Position numbers and translations under genes: made by a program
Assembly (NCBI GenBank): GCA_030428615.1
Contig: JAUIDN010000011.1
Coordinates: 47,689-111,688 of the forward strand
DNA: 64,000 bases
Direction: 5' to 3'
Source: Alphaproteobacteria bacterium
GTDB lineage: Bacteria; Pseudomonadota; Alphaproteobacteria; Sphingomonadales; Emcibacteraceae
The notes under the pieces: model-generated
Told to the model about the DNA's origin: nothing
The model's database searches: none
Seen by the model: only the letters and a program-made list of their open reading frames with translations
Shown here: in pieces, positions 34,334-42,308 of the stretch
How positions within the stretch are numbered: the first letter of the stretch is position 1
Layout of the letters: every line of letters starts with the position of its first letter

Positions 34334-34729
34334 ATGAAAAAAATATATTTATCATCCTTGCTATTATCTATATTCCAACTGCCCAAGGTAGCATTGGCAC
34401 AGGAAATCGAGGCCAGCGCCAGCAATGCCACCATCTGGGGCATCCTCGCCCTGTTGTTTATCGGGTCTGGTATCCCATGCGCTATCAGTTACGGGATCAG
34501 GTATGTGACAAACAGTAATCTGAAAGCATATGTAGGCACATATGTGACTGTAGTCTGCTTATATGTTCTTGCTGAAACGATGTTTCCGGCGTTGCCGGGG
34601 AGTAGCCTGTTAGTGATGGCGACAAATCTTTTGCCACTTTCGATGTTTGGATCATTTTTGGCGCAGTGGCTATACTATCTTGCACTTGTTCGCGCAGAGA
34701 AAAAAAGTGTGCAGGTTTCGGAAGATTAA
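34334..34729 (+). CDS. Membrane protein with three or four helices
   Basis: A 131-residue protein. A leader-like N-terminus (MKKIYLSSLLLSIFQLPKVALAQ) is followed by hydrophobic segments at about 33-55 (TIWGILALLFIGSGIPCAI), 66-84 and 93-118 (VMATNLLPLSMFGSFLAQWL). The family is not recognised. A paralogue with a nonsense mutation lies at 30376-30700 on the other strand. The gene follows a YtrA-like regulator, whose family commonly controls membrane-protein genes. Confidence 0.6.
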   Translation: MKKIYLSSLLLSIFQLPKVALAQEIEASASNATIWGILALLFIGSGIPCAISYGIRYVTNSNLKAYVGTYVTVVCLYVLAETMFPALPGSSLLVMATNLLPLSMFGSFLAQWLYYLALVRAEKKSVQVSED

Positions 34730-34832
34730 TGTTTGAAGAATAACTTCACCAGACTGCGTCAACCCCACTATGTTAATCGATACTATTTAGAAGAAAACAG
34801 ACTGGCACAGAATGAGATTAGAGAAAGTAAAT

Positions 34833-35057
34833 ATGCAACCCGATCCACCTTTGACGTATCTGATATTAGCTGTCTTTATAGGGGCAACGAGCTACTGGGG
34901 GCTAAAAGATGGAGAAGTTTCTCATCATATATTAGGTATTTTTTCTAAAAACAAACATCCTATACTTTATTGGCTTATTGTAATTTTATTATTTCTGATT
35001 ACTTCATGTTGTACTTACATGTTTATTAGAGTTGTTTATCAGTCTTATTCAACTTAA
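34833..35057 (+). CDS. Small membrane protein, 74 residues
   Basis: Starts MQPDPPLTYLILAVFIGATS at ATG 34833 behind GAGAAAG; an in-frame ATG at 34812 is also possible. Two hydrophobic segments are seen, at about 8-22 and 45-65 (ILYWLIVILLFLITSCCTYMF). The family is not recognised. It lies about 100 bp after the 131-residue membrane gene and a dispersed palindromic repeat follows it. Confidence 0.5.
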   Translation: MQPDPPLTYLILAVFIGATSYWGLKDGEVSHHILGIFSKNKHPILYWLIVILLFLITSCCTYMFIRVVYQSYST

Positions 35058-35104
35058 AATGTATAGGTCCAGTTTACATCCAATTTCTATTTATAACATC
35101 AACT

Positions 35105-35136
35105 TGACTGTCCGCTTTGGGTCGGTAGCAGTCATT
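35105..35136. repeat. Dispersed palindromic repeat, copy 1
   Basis: TGACTGTCCGCTTTGGGTCG, then GTAGCAGTCATT. A near-consensus member of the family found mainly between genes from 47 to 58 kb. Confidence 0.85.
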
Positions 35137-35180
35137 CAATTTTTAGTAAATAGTTCGTTTTTTGATGCTTTTGGTGCCCT

Positions 35181-35274
35181 GCTGGTACCCTGAAGATACC
35201 TGTTAATTCGAATATCCAATAAACTCATATCTTTAGTAGTTGAGAAACACGGATGATATATCCGCGTGTCGGTG
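35181..35274. other. Left attachment site of the satellite-like element
   Basis: GCTGGTACCC (35181-35190) precedes ACACGGAT at 35247 by 66 bases, like scars A and B. Immediately after it, ATCCGCGTGTCGGTG (35260-35274) repeats 15 bases of the tRNA-Phe half at 43834-43848 in the same orientation. It is read as the left boundary of the integrated element that ends at 43873. Confidence 0.55.
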
Positions 35275-35368
35275 ACCCTTCGTATTTATCGGTCTGTATA
35301 TCCACATAGGAAAGGCCCAGAGCGTCAAATAGCTCAATTGACGTACAATGTGATGTAAATCGACATAC

Positions 35369-35388
35369 AGGAGCCCTATGAGGCTCCT
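35369..35388 (+). terminator. Possible hairpin terminator
   Basis: AGGAGCC (35369-35375) pairs with GGCTCCT (35382-35388) around a six-base loop, followed by a weak T-rich stretch on the plus strand. It is 25 bp from the stop of the leftward gene at 35413 but lacks a T run in that direction. Confidence 0.5.
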
Positions 35389-35412
35389 ATTCTCTTTCAT
35401 GTGATGTGTTTT

Positions 35413-35931
35413 TTAGTCAACTCGACGGTTACATGACGTTTCAATGCTCATGTTTATATAGCTGCGGTCATAGATATTTGTGGACATGGACACTTCGCCG
35501 ATAATCATTTTGGTCAGTTGGTCACCTTGAAACAGGGCAAAGAATGGTACCTTCCCTGTATAACCACCCATTCTATTCTTCGAATTTACAGTTCCACACA
35601 CCTGCCAGCCAAACATGTCTTGAGTGTTAAAGGCATTTGAACGATTAGTATAACCTTTTACAGGAGAGCCGATTTCAAAGAGAGGAGAAGTTGGATCAAT
35701 GAGCTGTCCACGGATATTTTCTTTAATTAGTTCTTCGTAATTCTCAGGTGGAGGTGGCCCGTAATCGGCAGAAGCTATCTCAACCGCTGTCAATGGTGGT
35801 GGCCCAGCAACAGTCATTGGTGCGCAAGCAGATAGTATAGACACCATCAGAATGTTTTTTGGTATTTTTACGCAAGTATTGATAAGTGTTATGAACTTAT
35901 CCGAATGAACAGTTTTAGTTTTGTTGAACAT
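35413..35931 (-). CDS. Putative lipoprotein, 172 residues
   Basis: From ATG 35931 the protein has an unusually long N-terminal region before a lipobox-like ILMVSILSACAP at about 30-40; a downstream Met in that stretch may be the true start. The mature part begins with Pro-rich PPPLTAVEIASADYGPPPPE. It continues to LIDPTSPLFEIGSPVKGY and a conserved-looking FGWQVCGTVNSKNRMGGYTG. That second block is reminiscent of small periplasmic proteins of unknown function. It is the leftmost gene of the satellite-like element. Confidence 0.6.
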   Translation of the reverse strand: MFNKTKTVHSDKFITLINTCVKIPKNILMVSILSACAPMTVAGPPPLTAVEIASADYGPPPPENYEELIKENIRGQLIDPTSPLFEIGSPVKGYTNRSNAFNTQDMFGWQVCGTVNSKNRMGGYTGKVPFFALFQGDQLTKMIIGEVSMSTNIYDRSYINMSIETSCNRRVD

Positions 35932-36066
35932 AATTATTCCCATTTCAATAAATTACGGATTTTGGTACGAAAAAATTACAATATTTCGTATCTGACCGCG
36001 ATATATATGCATAAAATAGTATTAGACCCTGTGTCAATAGATGAATTCCGTAGCTAATCTCTAGTT

Positions 36067-36390
36067 ATGAGCATGTCGTCAAATATAGGTCGCAAAGTTA
36101 AAAAGGCGAGAAAACAGAAAGGTATCAGTCAAGCATCACTTGCTGAAAAGATTGAACGTTCTGTCGACACCATTTCGCATATCGAACGTGGCCTTAGTTT
36201 ACCAACAATCGAAACAGTTATCCTGTTAAGCAGGGAACTCGATATTCCGCTGCATCATCTGCTTGACCTACCGAACCCCAATGAAAAAGATAATCGTCGC
36301 CTCAATCAGATCGAAGAAATTCAAGCCATCGTTTACAACCTTTCAGATTCTGAACTGAACACGGTTTTAAAACTTTTAAAAGCACTATAG
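36067..36390 (+). CDS. XRE-family regulator of the satellite-like element
   Basis: A 107-residue protein. Its HTH domain is at about 8-62 (VKKARKQKGISQASLAEKIE, then DTISHIERGLSLPTIETVI). A short C-terminal helix region (LNQIEEIQAIVYNLSDSELN) probably mediates dimerisation. This is the build of phage-type repressors. It is divergent from the lipoprotein-like gene and reads toward the small basic gene at 36470, so it may act as the element's switch. Confidence 0.88.
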   Translation: MSMSSNIGRKVKKARKQKGISQASLAEKIERSVDTISHIERGLSLPTIETVILLSRELDIPLHHLLDLPNPNEKDNRRLNQIEEIQAIVYNLSDSELNTVLKLLKAL

Positions 36391-36469
36391 ATATTATTTA
36401 CGAGGTTTTCTCTGACAAGAGCCTCTATTTGTCTTAGCAAGCTATTCACAATTAACGAAAGGAATAGCT

Positions 36470-36691
36470 ATGACAGGCAAATCAAATACTCAACCCTCCA
36501 TCATCACCCTTGCGGATTTATGTAAAGAACTGAAAATTGCTCCAGTTAAAGCCCGAAAGCTTCTACGCATTAAATCAAAGGACAAAAAGGCCTACCCGGA
36601 ATTAGCAAAAGGCCATATCTCAAAAACCCCATGGAGATGGGCAAAAGGATCAAAGGCACACACTGAGGCCATTAAAATACTATCAAGATAA
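36470..36691 (+). CDS. Small basic protein, 73 residues, possible DNA-binding
   Basis: Starts MTGKSNTQPSIITLADLCKE behind GAAAGGAA. It is rich in Lys and Arg. The helix ITLADLCKELKIAPVKARKLLRIKSKD looks like a short helix-turn-helix, and the tail KTPWRWAKGSKAHTEAIKIL is basic with two Trp. Similar small proteins sit on alphaproteobacterial mobile elements. The function is not known, and a role as AlpA-like or excision factor would be speculative. A perfect 13-bp hairpin follows 15 bases after the stop. Confidence 0.6.
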   Translation: MTGKSNTQPSIITLADLCKELKIAPVKARKLLRIKSKDKKAYPELAKGHISKTPWRWAKGSKAHTEAIKILSR

Positions 36692-36705
36692 CATTTATCA
36701 AAATT

Positions 36706-36751
36706 ATAAACTTTGCCATTATTGCTTATATGAATATTTGGCAAAGTTTAT
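36706..36751 (+). terminator. Hairpin after the small basic gene
   Basis: ATAAACTTTGCCA (36706-36718) and TGGCAAAGTTTAT (36739-36751) are a perfect 13-bp inverted repeat with a 20-base loop, followed by TTTACTTTT. It probably ends the XRE/small-gene transcript and separates it from the non-coding region. Confidence 0.6.
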
Positions 36752-36841
36752 TTACTTTTGGCTTATTTTAACAATTAGGCCACACTTTTATAATTGCCGC
36801 TGAAATCACTCCAAAGAGGCCCTTTTTTTTACAAACTTAGT

Positions 36842-37534
36842 CTAGATTATTAAAAAAATTGCATAAAAACCTCTGGGGTTCATTTTTGCACTGGAGAAAT
36901 TTTTTCTGTTATATAGTAACATTTCTAGGTTGATTTTTTGTTGATGCAAATCGCACCCTTTTTATTTATCTAATTCAACCCTCCCAAAAAATAAATCGTT
37001 TAATATCAATGTCTTGGAGATTTGACCATAGGCACCCCCCCAAGGAAAAATATAATTCTACTGATAACACATATAAAAACATCAATGAAATCAATCTCCT
37101 ATCCTTTTTCAGGTATGATTATCAACACCTACCTAGAGCATTGAAATTATTATATTTTTCCCGATGATAACGAACATTGCATCTTTTATCCTCCTCCAAG
37201 ATTTAACATCGTCTAAGTCATTGATTTTATTGATGAAAAAGGTAGAACGTTGATTTATATACCCTTTTACGAAACTTGTTTATCAAACACATTTATGCAT
37301 GAAAACGCTAGGAGATTGTTTTTATTACCCTTTTCGAATTCTTGTTTATCAACAAAATACCTCCTCATTAGGCTGATAAACAAGACCTATTCGTTAATGA
37401 TTACAATGACTTAGATGCCTAAGCTAGATTATTAAAAAAAATGCAACTCATTGAAATCATTGACAAATCACGAGCAAGTTTATCAAGGGGGTGTGTCAGG
37501 GGTCATTTTTTATGCAATTTTTTTAATAACCTAG
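36842..37534. repeat. 28-bp inverted repeats flanking 640 bp of non-coding DNA, plus a third copy
   Basis: The 28 bases at 36842-36869 (starting CTAGATTATTAAAAAAATTG) recur inverted at 37507-37534 with a single mismatch. A shorter direct copy is at 37424-37445 (CTAGATTATTAAAAAAAATG). Nothing between them looks like a gene. It is either a MITE-like unit or binding sites of a replication protein. Confidence 0.8.
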
Positions 37535-37747
37535 GAACCCTTTTTTATTTTCTCCATAAAGATTTGAAAGTGTGGTCAGAAAGCTCCAAAAGAGTGCCTT
37601 TTTCATAATAGGGTCGAAAATTCCCTCCTTGTGACCTTATACCCAATTTGTCTCTATACACCAAATAAGGCATGTGCGCATAATGAAACAAATGAATGGC
37701 TGCTTCCGCCCTAAAGCGGAAATTCCCTAAAAGCGATTGTTTATCAA
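37261..37747. repeat. Five TTGTTTATCAA iterons (candidate replication origin)
   Basis: TTGTTTATCAA occurs exactly at 37276-37286, 37342-37352 and 37737-37747. Near copies lie inverted at 37373-37383 (CTGATAAACAA) and direct at 37476-37486 (AAGTTTATCAA). The first two sit in longer direct repeats that start ACCCTTTT. The stretch 36752-37841 has no gene, is very AT-rich, and lies in an element carrying its own prim-pol/helicase. Confidence 0.55.
37695..37724. repeat. Diverged dispersed palindromic repeat
   Basis: AATGGCTGCTTCCGCCCTAA, then AGCGGAAATT. Related to the family seen at 47-58 kb but with altered arms. Confidence 0.55.
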
Positions 37748-37841
37748 TGCTTGAATGTTATAACCGCAATACTTATCTAAATACTACGGGAGAGCTACAT
37801 TAATACGATGAACTAATGCATGCATCTGTATGGGGAATAAC

Positions 37842-39440
37842 ATGAACACGTTTGTAGAATTTTTTAAAGAATTTTCACCGAGCTATAGATTTCTTAAAAA
37901 TCAACGGGAACTGTGGGGAGGTTTCAAAGACAAATTTCGTAATATGAAGGATATTGCGTTATTGCATCAGTTAACAGTTTCCCAGGCTAATAGGTATGGT
38001 GTTGATGACGACACCTGGGCAGACTTGGACATGGATAAGTTGTATTCAAGAATTGATATTTGTGCCACGCCGATTGGTCGTCAATTCCTTTACCGTAAGA
38101 TGAGGCATGGCAATCGTAAAGAAGGAGAATTAAAATCTGATTTTGAAAGCGCGATGGTGTTGCAAAGCGAAAAGAGTTTGAGAGAAAAAATTCAATTAAT
38201 TCTTTTCGGTCTTACAGACCCTGAAGCTTCAAGAGTAACAAGAGTGTTATTCGAAAAACTGCCGCGCACCACTTTTCCAAAAACTATCGTTCCGGTTATG
38301 GCTGTATCAGTCCCTATTGCAACCATACTTGCGTTATTTCTTATAATTCCTTTTTGGTTTCCAGTCGTTTTTGCACTGCTTAACTTTGTGTTTGCTCAAT
38401 ACTACGCAAATGATATTACATGGTTTGCCACAGGATTTGTATTTTTGAAGGCTCTTTTGTATGCAGCCAAAAATTTGTCGGAAATAGACGATGCGAAGAA
38501 TATACCGGCACTTTTAAGCTTGCAGAACATATCGGGCGCAATCAGAGACTTGCGTAAGAAAGCTCGTTTTTCTGGTGCCGATGCGAACAACACGGTCTCT
38601 ATCCATGCGGCATATTGGGGTTATTTTCTTAACATTATCTGTTTGTTTGATTTTTTTGTATTCTTAAAATCGAGTAAAGTAGTTGCTGAAAACAGAGCTG
38701 AACTTATTAAAATTTATGAGTTTGTTGCCTCAATTGATGCAACTATTTCGGTTGCTAGTTATTGTAGACAGTCAGACTATTACTGTAATCCAACCTTTAA
38801 CAATGAGAACCATATTTTTTTTGATGGTTTGAAGCATCCGCTTGTAGAAAACGCTGTTCCAAATTCTTATGACAACAAATCAAAATCTGCCATAATTACT
38901 GGTTCGAATATGGCAGGAAAAACTACCTTTATAAAAAGTGTTGGCGTTAATATGATACTTGCACGATCATTGTGGATTTGCCATGCGAAAGCTGCAAAAT
39001 TGCCAAGATGTAAAGTGGTTTCATCTATTAAACGATCAGATGCGCTTTTAGATAATAAAAGTTACTATAAAGCAGAAATTGATGCATTGCTGAGGTTTAT
39101 TTCTGTTGATAAAAATAATCCAACCGTCTTTATTGTCGATGAAATTTTGAGGGGGACAAACACTGTAGAACGTTTAGCTGCCTCAACCGCTATACTGGAA
39201 GCGCTTTGTGATAAGGGCGTGACGTTGGTTACAACCCACGATATTGAATTATGTGACTTACTTCCCAACAAGTTCGACTTGTATCATTTTCATGAAACTT
39301 CCGACATAAATAAGATGTTCGACTATAAGATTAAGGAAGGCAGGGTAACCACCAGAAACGCTATCAATTTGCTAGAACAGATTGGTTTTCCAGAAAATAC
39401 CATTCAAAGAGCTAGGACTATAGCAAAACAACTAAATTAA
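37842..39440 (+). CDS. Membrane-anchored MutS-like ATPase
   Basis: A 532-residue protein from ATG 37842. Two hydrophobic segments lie at about 148-195 (VPVMAVSVPIATILALFLII, then FPVVFALLNFVFAQ). The C-terminal ~200 residues are a MutS-type ATPase: Walker A SNMAGKTTFIKSVG, the TrpALA-like SIKRSDALLDNKSYYKAEID, Walker B TVFIVDEILRGTNTVERL, and a His switch TLVTTHDIEL. No mismatch-recognition domain is present. Such MutS-like membrane proteins are widespread but uncharacterised. As the longest plus-strand cargo of the element, it is a candidate defence gene. Confidence 0.82.
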   Translation: MNTFVEFFKEFSPSYRFLKNQRELWGGFKDKFRNMKDIALLHQLTVSQANRYGVDDDTWADLDMDKLYSRIDICATPIGRQFLYRKMRHGNRKEGELKSDFESAMVLQSEKSLREKIQLILFGLTDPEASRVTRVLFEKLPRTTFPKTIVPVMAVSVPIATILALFLIIPFWFPVVFALLNFVFAQYYANDITWFATGFVFLKALLYAAKNLSEIDDAKNIPALLSLQNISGAIRDLRKKARFSGADANNTVSIHAAYWGYFLNIICLFDFFVFLKSSKVVAENRAELIKIYEFVASIDATISVASYCRQSDYYCNPTFNNENHIFFDGLKHPLVENAVPNSYDNKSKSAIITGSNMAGKTTFIKSVGVNMILARSLWICHAKAAKLPRCKVVSSIKRSDALLDNKSYYKAEIDALLRFISVDKNNPTVFIVDEILRGTNTVERLAASTAILEALCDKGVTLVTTHDIELCDLLPNKFDLYHFHETSDINKMFDYKIKEGRVTTRNAINLLEQIGFPENTIQRARTIAKQLN

Positions 39441-39444
39441 GATT

Positions 39445-39472
39445 ACCGTCTGCTTTGGGTCGAAAACCGTCA
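39445..39472. repeat. Dispersed palindromic repeat, copy 2
   Basis: ACCGTCTGCTTTGGGTCGAA, then AACCGTCAT. It starts four bases after the stop of the MutS-like gene. Confidence 0.8.
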
Positions 39473-39543
39473 TGAAAAAAGTAGAGAAGGGGTAGAGTTT
39501 GTCAAATACATGTATATGTGTAAATGACAAACTCTGAACTCAG

Positions 39544-41286
39544 TTAACTTAAAAACCACTTGGAACTGGGACCTTTGGTACTCCTAATTTTTAGTTGCGA
39601 TTTAGCCCGATTTATTGTCGAAGCACTAAAACCACGATCCTTGGATTGAGCCCAAACAAGGTTAGCCTCCATGCCATCATCGGGGATGGTCTGTTTTAAA
39701 AATTCCACGGCTTTATCGATTTGCGTGGTCTTTTTGGTGGATTGTTGGTTAAGTTCATCAGCACTAAAGTCACTTTCACCTTGCCACGTAAGTTTGGCGT
39801 TGCGAGTACCTTCGATAGGGTCAATTGAGTATTTTAATGACACTCCTTTAAGTGAATAACTCGCCTTATCATGGGCCATGACCTTCAAATTAAGTTCATC
39901 GGGGTCCTCATAAACAACCAACGAAGATCTAACAGTGGCGATAAAGTCTATCGACCCAAGGCCCCGATATTTGGCACTATCTGTACCTGCTTTACGCAAA
40001 TGACGAACCAATAAAATTGCCAAGTTGAATTCCTTTGCTAACAGCTGCAAAGGCATCAGAAATTGCCTTACTTTGTTAGCATCATTCATATCACTTTCAC
40101 CCGGCATAAACGCAATCACTGGATCAATAATGACCAGTTTAGCGGGATAAGCTATCAACTCCTCACGCATCTTATTAATGGTTTCAAAATCAAGGCTACG
40201 CAAGTTCCTCATATACCTGACCTTAGAAACGTCCGCACCTTGGGCTACAAGCCTATTAATAAGTATTGTTTCTGGATCATCCTCCGCTGAAAGAATAAGT
40301 ACATGTCCAGTCACCAAAGGTTTATAAATGCCAAACTTTTTACCTGTCGTAATCGATGCCACGAGGTCCATTGTGATAAACGATTTACCACCAGCGGGGT
40401 CACCTTCAAGTAAAGTCATTCCACCAAGCACAATCAATGGATCGATCAAAAACTCAATTTCTTTGGCTTCAACTTCAGACATATTTGCAAAAAGCTCATC
40501 GTCGTCACCACGAGCATCATAACGGGCGATACTTTTAGCAACACGAGCGACTTCGTCTTCATCAAGGGGAGGACTGCAGAGAAGTTCGTTATACTTGTAA
40601 AGTAGTTCAGCAATTTGGCCTTCATTAAGGCCAAGTGATCTAACCATTCCAGCGAAGCTTGCTAGTGCATTGTTGCGACCACCTTTGCGAATTTTTTTAC
40701 TTTTGGACAAAACGACCGGCTTAGGTTTCAGCTGATCAATAATATGTTGTGGAAGCGAGACCATTTTATCGAGACCGTTCACAAATTTATACTTCTTACC
40801 CGATGCATGTTGGCTAGGTGCAGCTACAACATATCCCTTACCGGTTTTCAAGTCGATGCCTTCGTATTTATTGAGCTTTGTAAGATCACCGAAGCGATAA
40901 TACAAATGAAACCCACGGCCAGTTTTAACTTTTGCTGTTTTTGGTAAATTTGGTAACTTCTTTAAAGAAGCGAGGCCAGGTTTACCATCCACATCGACCA
41001 CTAAAAGTCCAGTCGTAGTCAAACCGATATTTGCCTTTGGGTGTTTTTTCCACCACTTTCGAATGATTTTTATATCATCTGTTGCATCTTTTTCTCCATT
41101 TGGTACCAAGGTGCCAATAGGATGTTTACCAGGGGATGAGCAAGCATCAATGCGACATAAGCATTCGCCATTCTCAATACCGAAAAGAGGTAATATTTTA
41201 AATCCTTCTTTTACGTATTCGCAAGCGGCGGATACCAATGTTGTACTTCTTGCTTTTCTCTTTTTCTTTATAAATGATTTAACCAT
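39544..41286 (-). CDS. Bifunctional prim-pol/RecA-like helicase (replication protein)
   Basis: A 580-residue protein from ATG 41286, which overlaps the end of the AlpA gene. The N-terminal prim-pol domain (about 1-180) has IDACSSPGKHPIGT, WWKKHPKANIGLTTTGLLVVDVDG (catalytic Asp pair) and GRGFHLYYRF. A primase-C-like helical region follows (LASFAGMVRSLGLNEGQIAELL). The C-terminal RepA/RecA-type ATPase has GMTLLEGDPAGGKSFITMD (Walker A), AKLVIIDPVIAFMPGE (Walker B) and LLVRHLRKAG. This is the all-in-one initiator of satellites and integrative plasmids and should act at an origin in the element. Confidence 0.9.
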   Translation of the reverse strand: MVKSFIKKKRKARSTTLVSAACEYVKEGFKILPLFGIENGECLCRIDACSSPGKHPIGTLVPNGEKDATDDIKIIRKWWKKHPKANIGLTTTGLLVVDVDGKPGLASLKKLPNLPKTAKVKTGRGFHLYYRFGDLTKLNKYEGIDLKTGKGYVVAAPSQHASGKKYKFVNGLDKMVSLPQHIIDQLKPKPVVLSKSKKIRKGGRNNALASFAGMVRSLGLNEGQIAELLYKYNELLCSPPLDEDEVARVAKSIARYDARGDDDELFANMSEVEAKEIEFLIDPLIVLGGMTLLEGDPAGGKSFITMDLVASITTGKKFGIYKPLVTGHVLILSAEDDPETILINRLVAQGADVSKVRYMRNLRSLDFETINKMREELIAYPAKLVIIDPVIAFMPGESDMNDANKVRQFLMPLQLLAKEFNLAILLVRHLRKAGTDSAKYRGLGSIDFIATVRSSLVVYEDPDELNLKVMAHDKASYSLKGVSLKYSIDPIEGTRNAKLTWQGESDFSADELNQQSTKKTTQIDKAVEFLKQTIPDDGMEANLVWAQSKDRGFSASTINRAKSQLKIRSTKGPSSKWFLS

Positions 41287-41500
41287 GGTAAGCCTCCAAT
41301 CTTTCATCCATTTTTTGGCGGAACCATTGGTCAATTTCCGAACGCACCCAAGCGACTTTTCGATCGCTCAAAGTAATTCGCTTGGGAAATTTACCTTTCT
41401 TTTCATGTTCAATAAGAGTTGAGTTAGCGTAATTAATTCCAAGGGATTTTAGGTCATCCCTTGTCATCAATGTAAAGTTTTCTTTTAATACAATTTTCAT
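41279..41500 (-). CDS. AlpA-family regulator
   Basis: A 73-residue protein starting MKIVLKENFTLMTRDDLKSLG. It contains the AlpA-type winged HTH (YANSTLIEHEKKGKFPKRITLSDRKVAWVRSEIDQWF); the last part, V-A-W-V-R-SEID-W, is the family signature. AlpA-like proteins activate excision or integrase expression of satellites and prophages. It shares 8 bases with the prim-pol gene (stop inside the next start), so the two are co-translated. Confidence 0.92.
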   Translation of the reverse strand: MKIVLKENFTLMTRDDLKSLGINYANSTLIEHEKKGKFPKRITLSDRKVAWVRSEIDQWFRQKMDERLEAYHG

Positions 41501-41675
41501 TTCGTATTCCTTTTAAAGTTAATTATTCGCGTCATTGCGAAAAATAAACTTTGCGGAAAACAAAATGATAATCGTCGGGATTAAAGTTTAAACTTTTTCC
41601 CAGTGAAGTATCTCGTACTAAATGTTAATTTTAAAAGATAATAATAATAGGACTTTGCGATATGTATTTGATTGC

Positions 41676-42308
41676 TTAACTAACCTTTTGACTTGTTATT
41701 TTAAAAGACAGTTCTCCATGCTTACTTTTGTCAAAAATTTTAAGTAAATCGTCTGCTAGCTTATAAAGATCCTTTTCATGAGGGTAATTGGATTGATCAT
41801 CACTAGAGAGTTCTTGAATATAATTTACTATCATTGATTGTGATGGCAACTTGGAAGACCGGTGTACGAATTGAACAGCCATAAGCACAATATTACGCCA
41901 AGCAAATGTCCTTTCATTACGTGGCTTCTTTTTTGTTACGGAAGTTATGTATGCATTAATGCTGTCGTTAACAATTGCTATCGGTTCCCAAACCTCATCA
42001 TGAAAACGGTAGCCACTTTTTTGAAAATTTAATTCAAACCTTACGTCTTTTACACACTGACCACTAAGTTCAATTACACTCATTCCATCCTCGGTGGTAG
42101 TGCGCGATTTAATTGTTTCATTTTGAAGTAATGATTGAACTTTCGAACAAGAACATATCACTCTATATTTTGAATCATAATCAAGTTCTCTGCGAGCGGT
42201 GAAAAAATTATCAAAGTCGCTATCGTTCCAGCGCTTGCCAAATTTCAATTTGCCAATTCGTTTCACAGCAATTTCCAAAGGGATTCCAAAGTTTATATTA
42301 AATGCCAT
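41676..42308 (-). CDS. Hypothetical protein next to the integrase, 210 residues
   Basis: From ATG 42308, which lies inside the last codons of the integrase gene (11-base overlap). It starts MAFNINFGIPLEIAVKRIGKLKFGKRWNDSDFDNFFTARREL. It contains YRVICSCSKVQSLLQNE and a basic block KKKPRNERTFAWRNIVLMAVQFV. The family is not recognised. Overlap with the integrase suggests a linked function, such as control of integration or excision. Confidence 0.6.
   Translation of the reverse strand: MAFNINFGIPLEIAVKRIGKLKFGKRWNDSDFDNFFTARRELDYDSKYRVICSCSKVQSLLQNETIKSRTTTEDGMSVIELSGQCVKDVRFELNFQKSGYRFHDEVWEPIAIVNDSINAYITSVTKKKPRNERTFAWRNIVLMAVQFVHRSSKLPSQSMIVNYIQELSSDDQSNYPHEKDLYKLADDLLKIFDKSKHGELSFKITSQKVS

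Noticed and set aside
36752..37841. Retron or reverse-transcriptase-linked non-coding RNA
   Set aside because: No reverse transcriptase is present in the window. The repeated TTGTTTATCAA sites and the linked prim-pol gene fit an origin better.
37842..39440. Housekeeping MutS mismatch repair protein
   Set aside because: Too short, no mismatch-binding or connector domains, and it has membrane helices before the ATPase.
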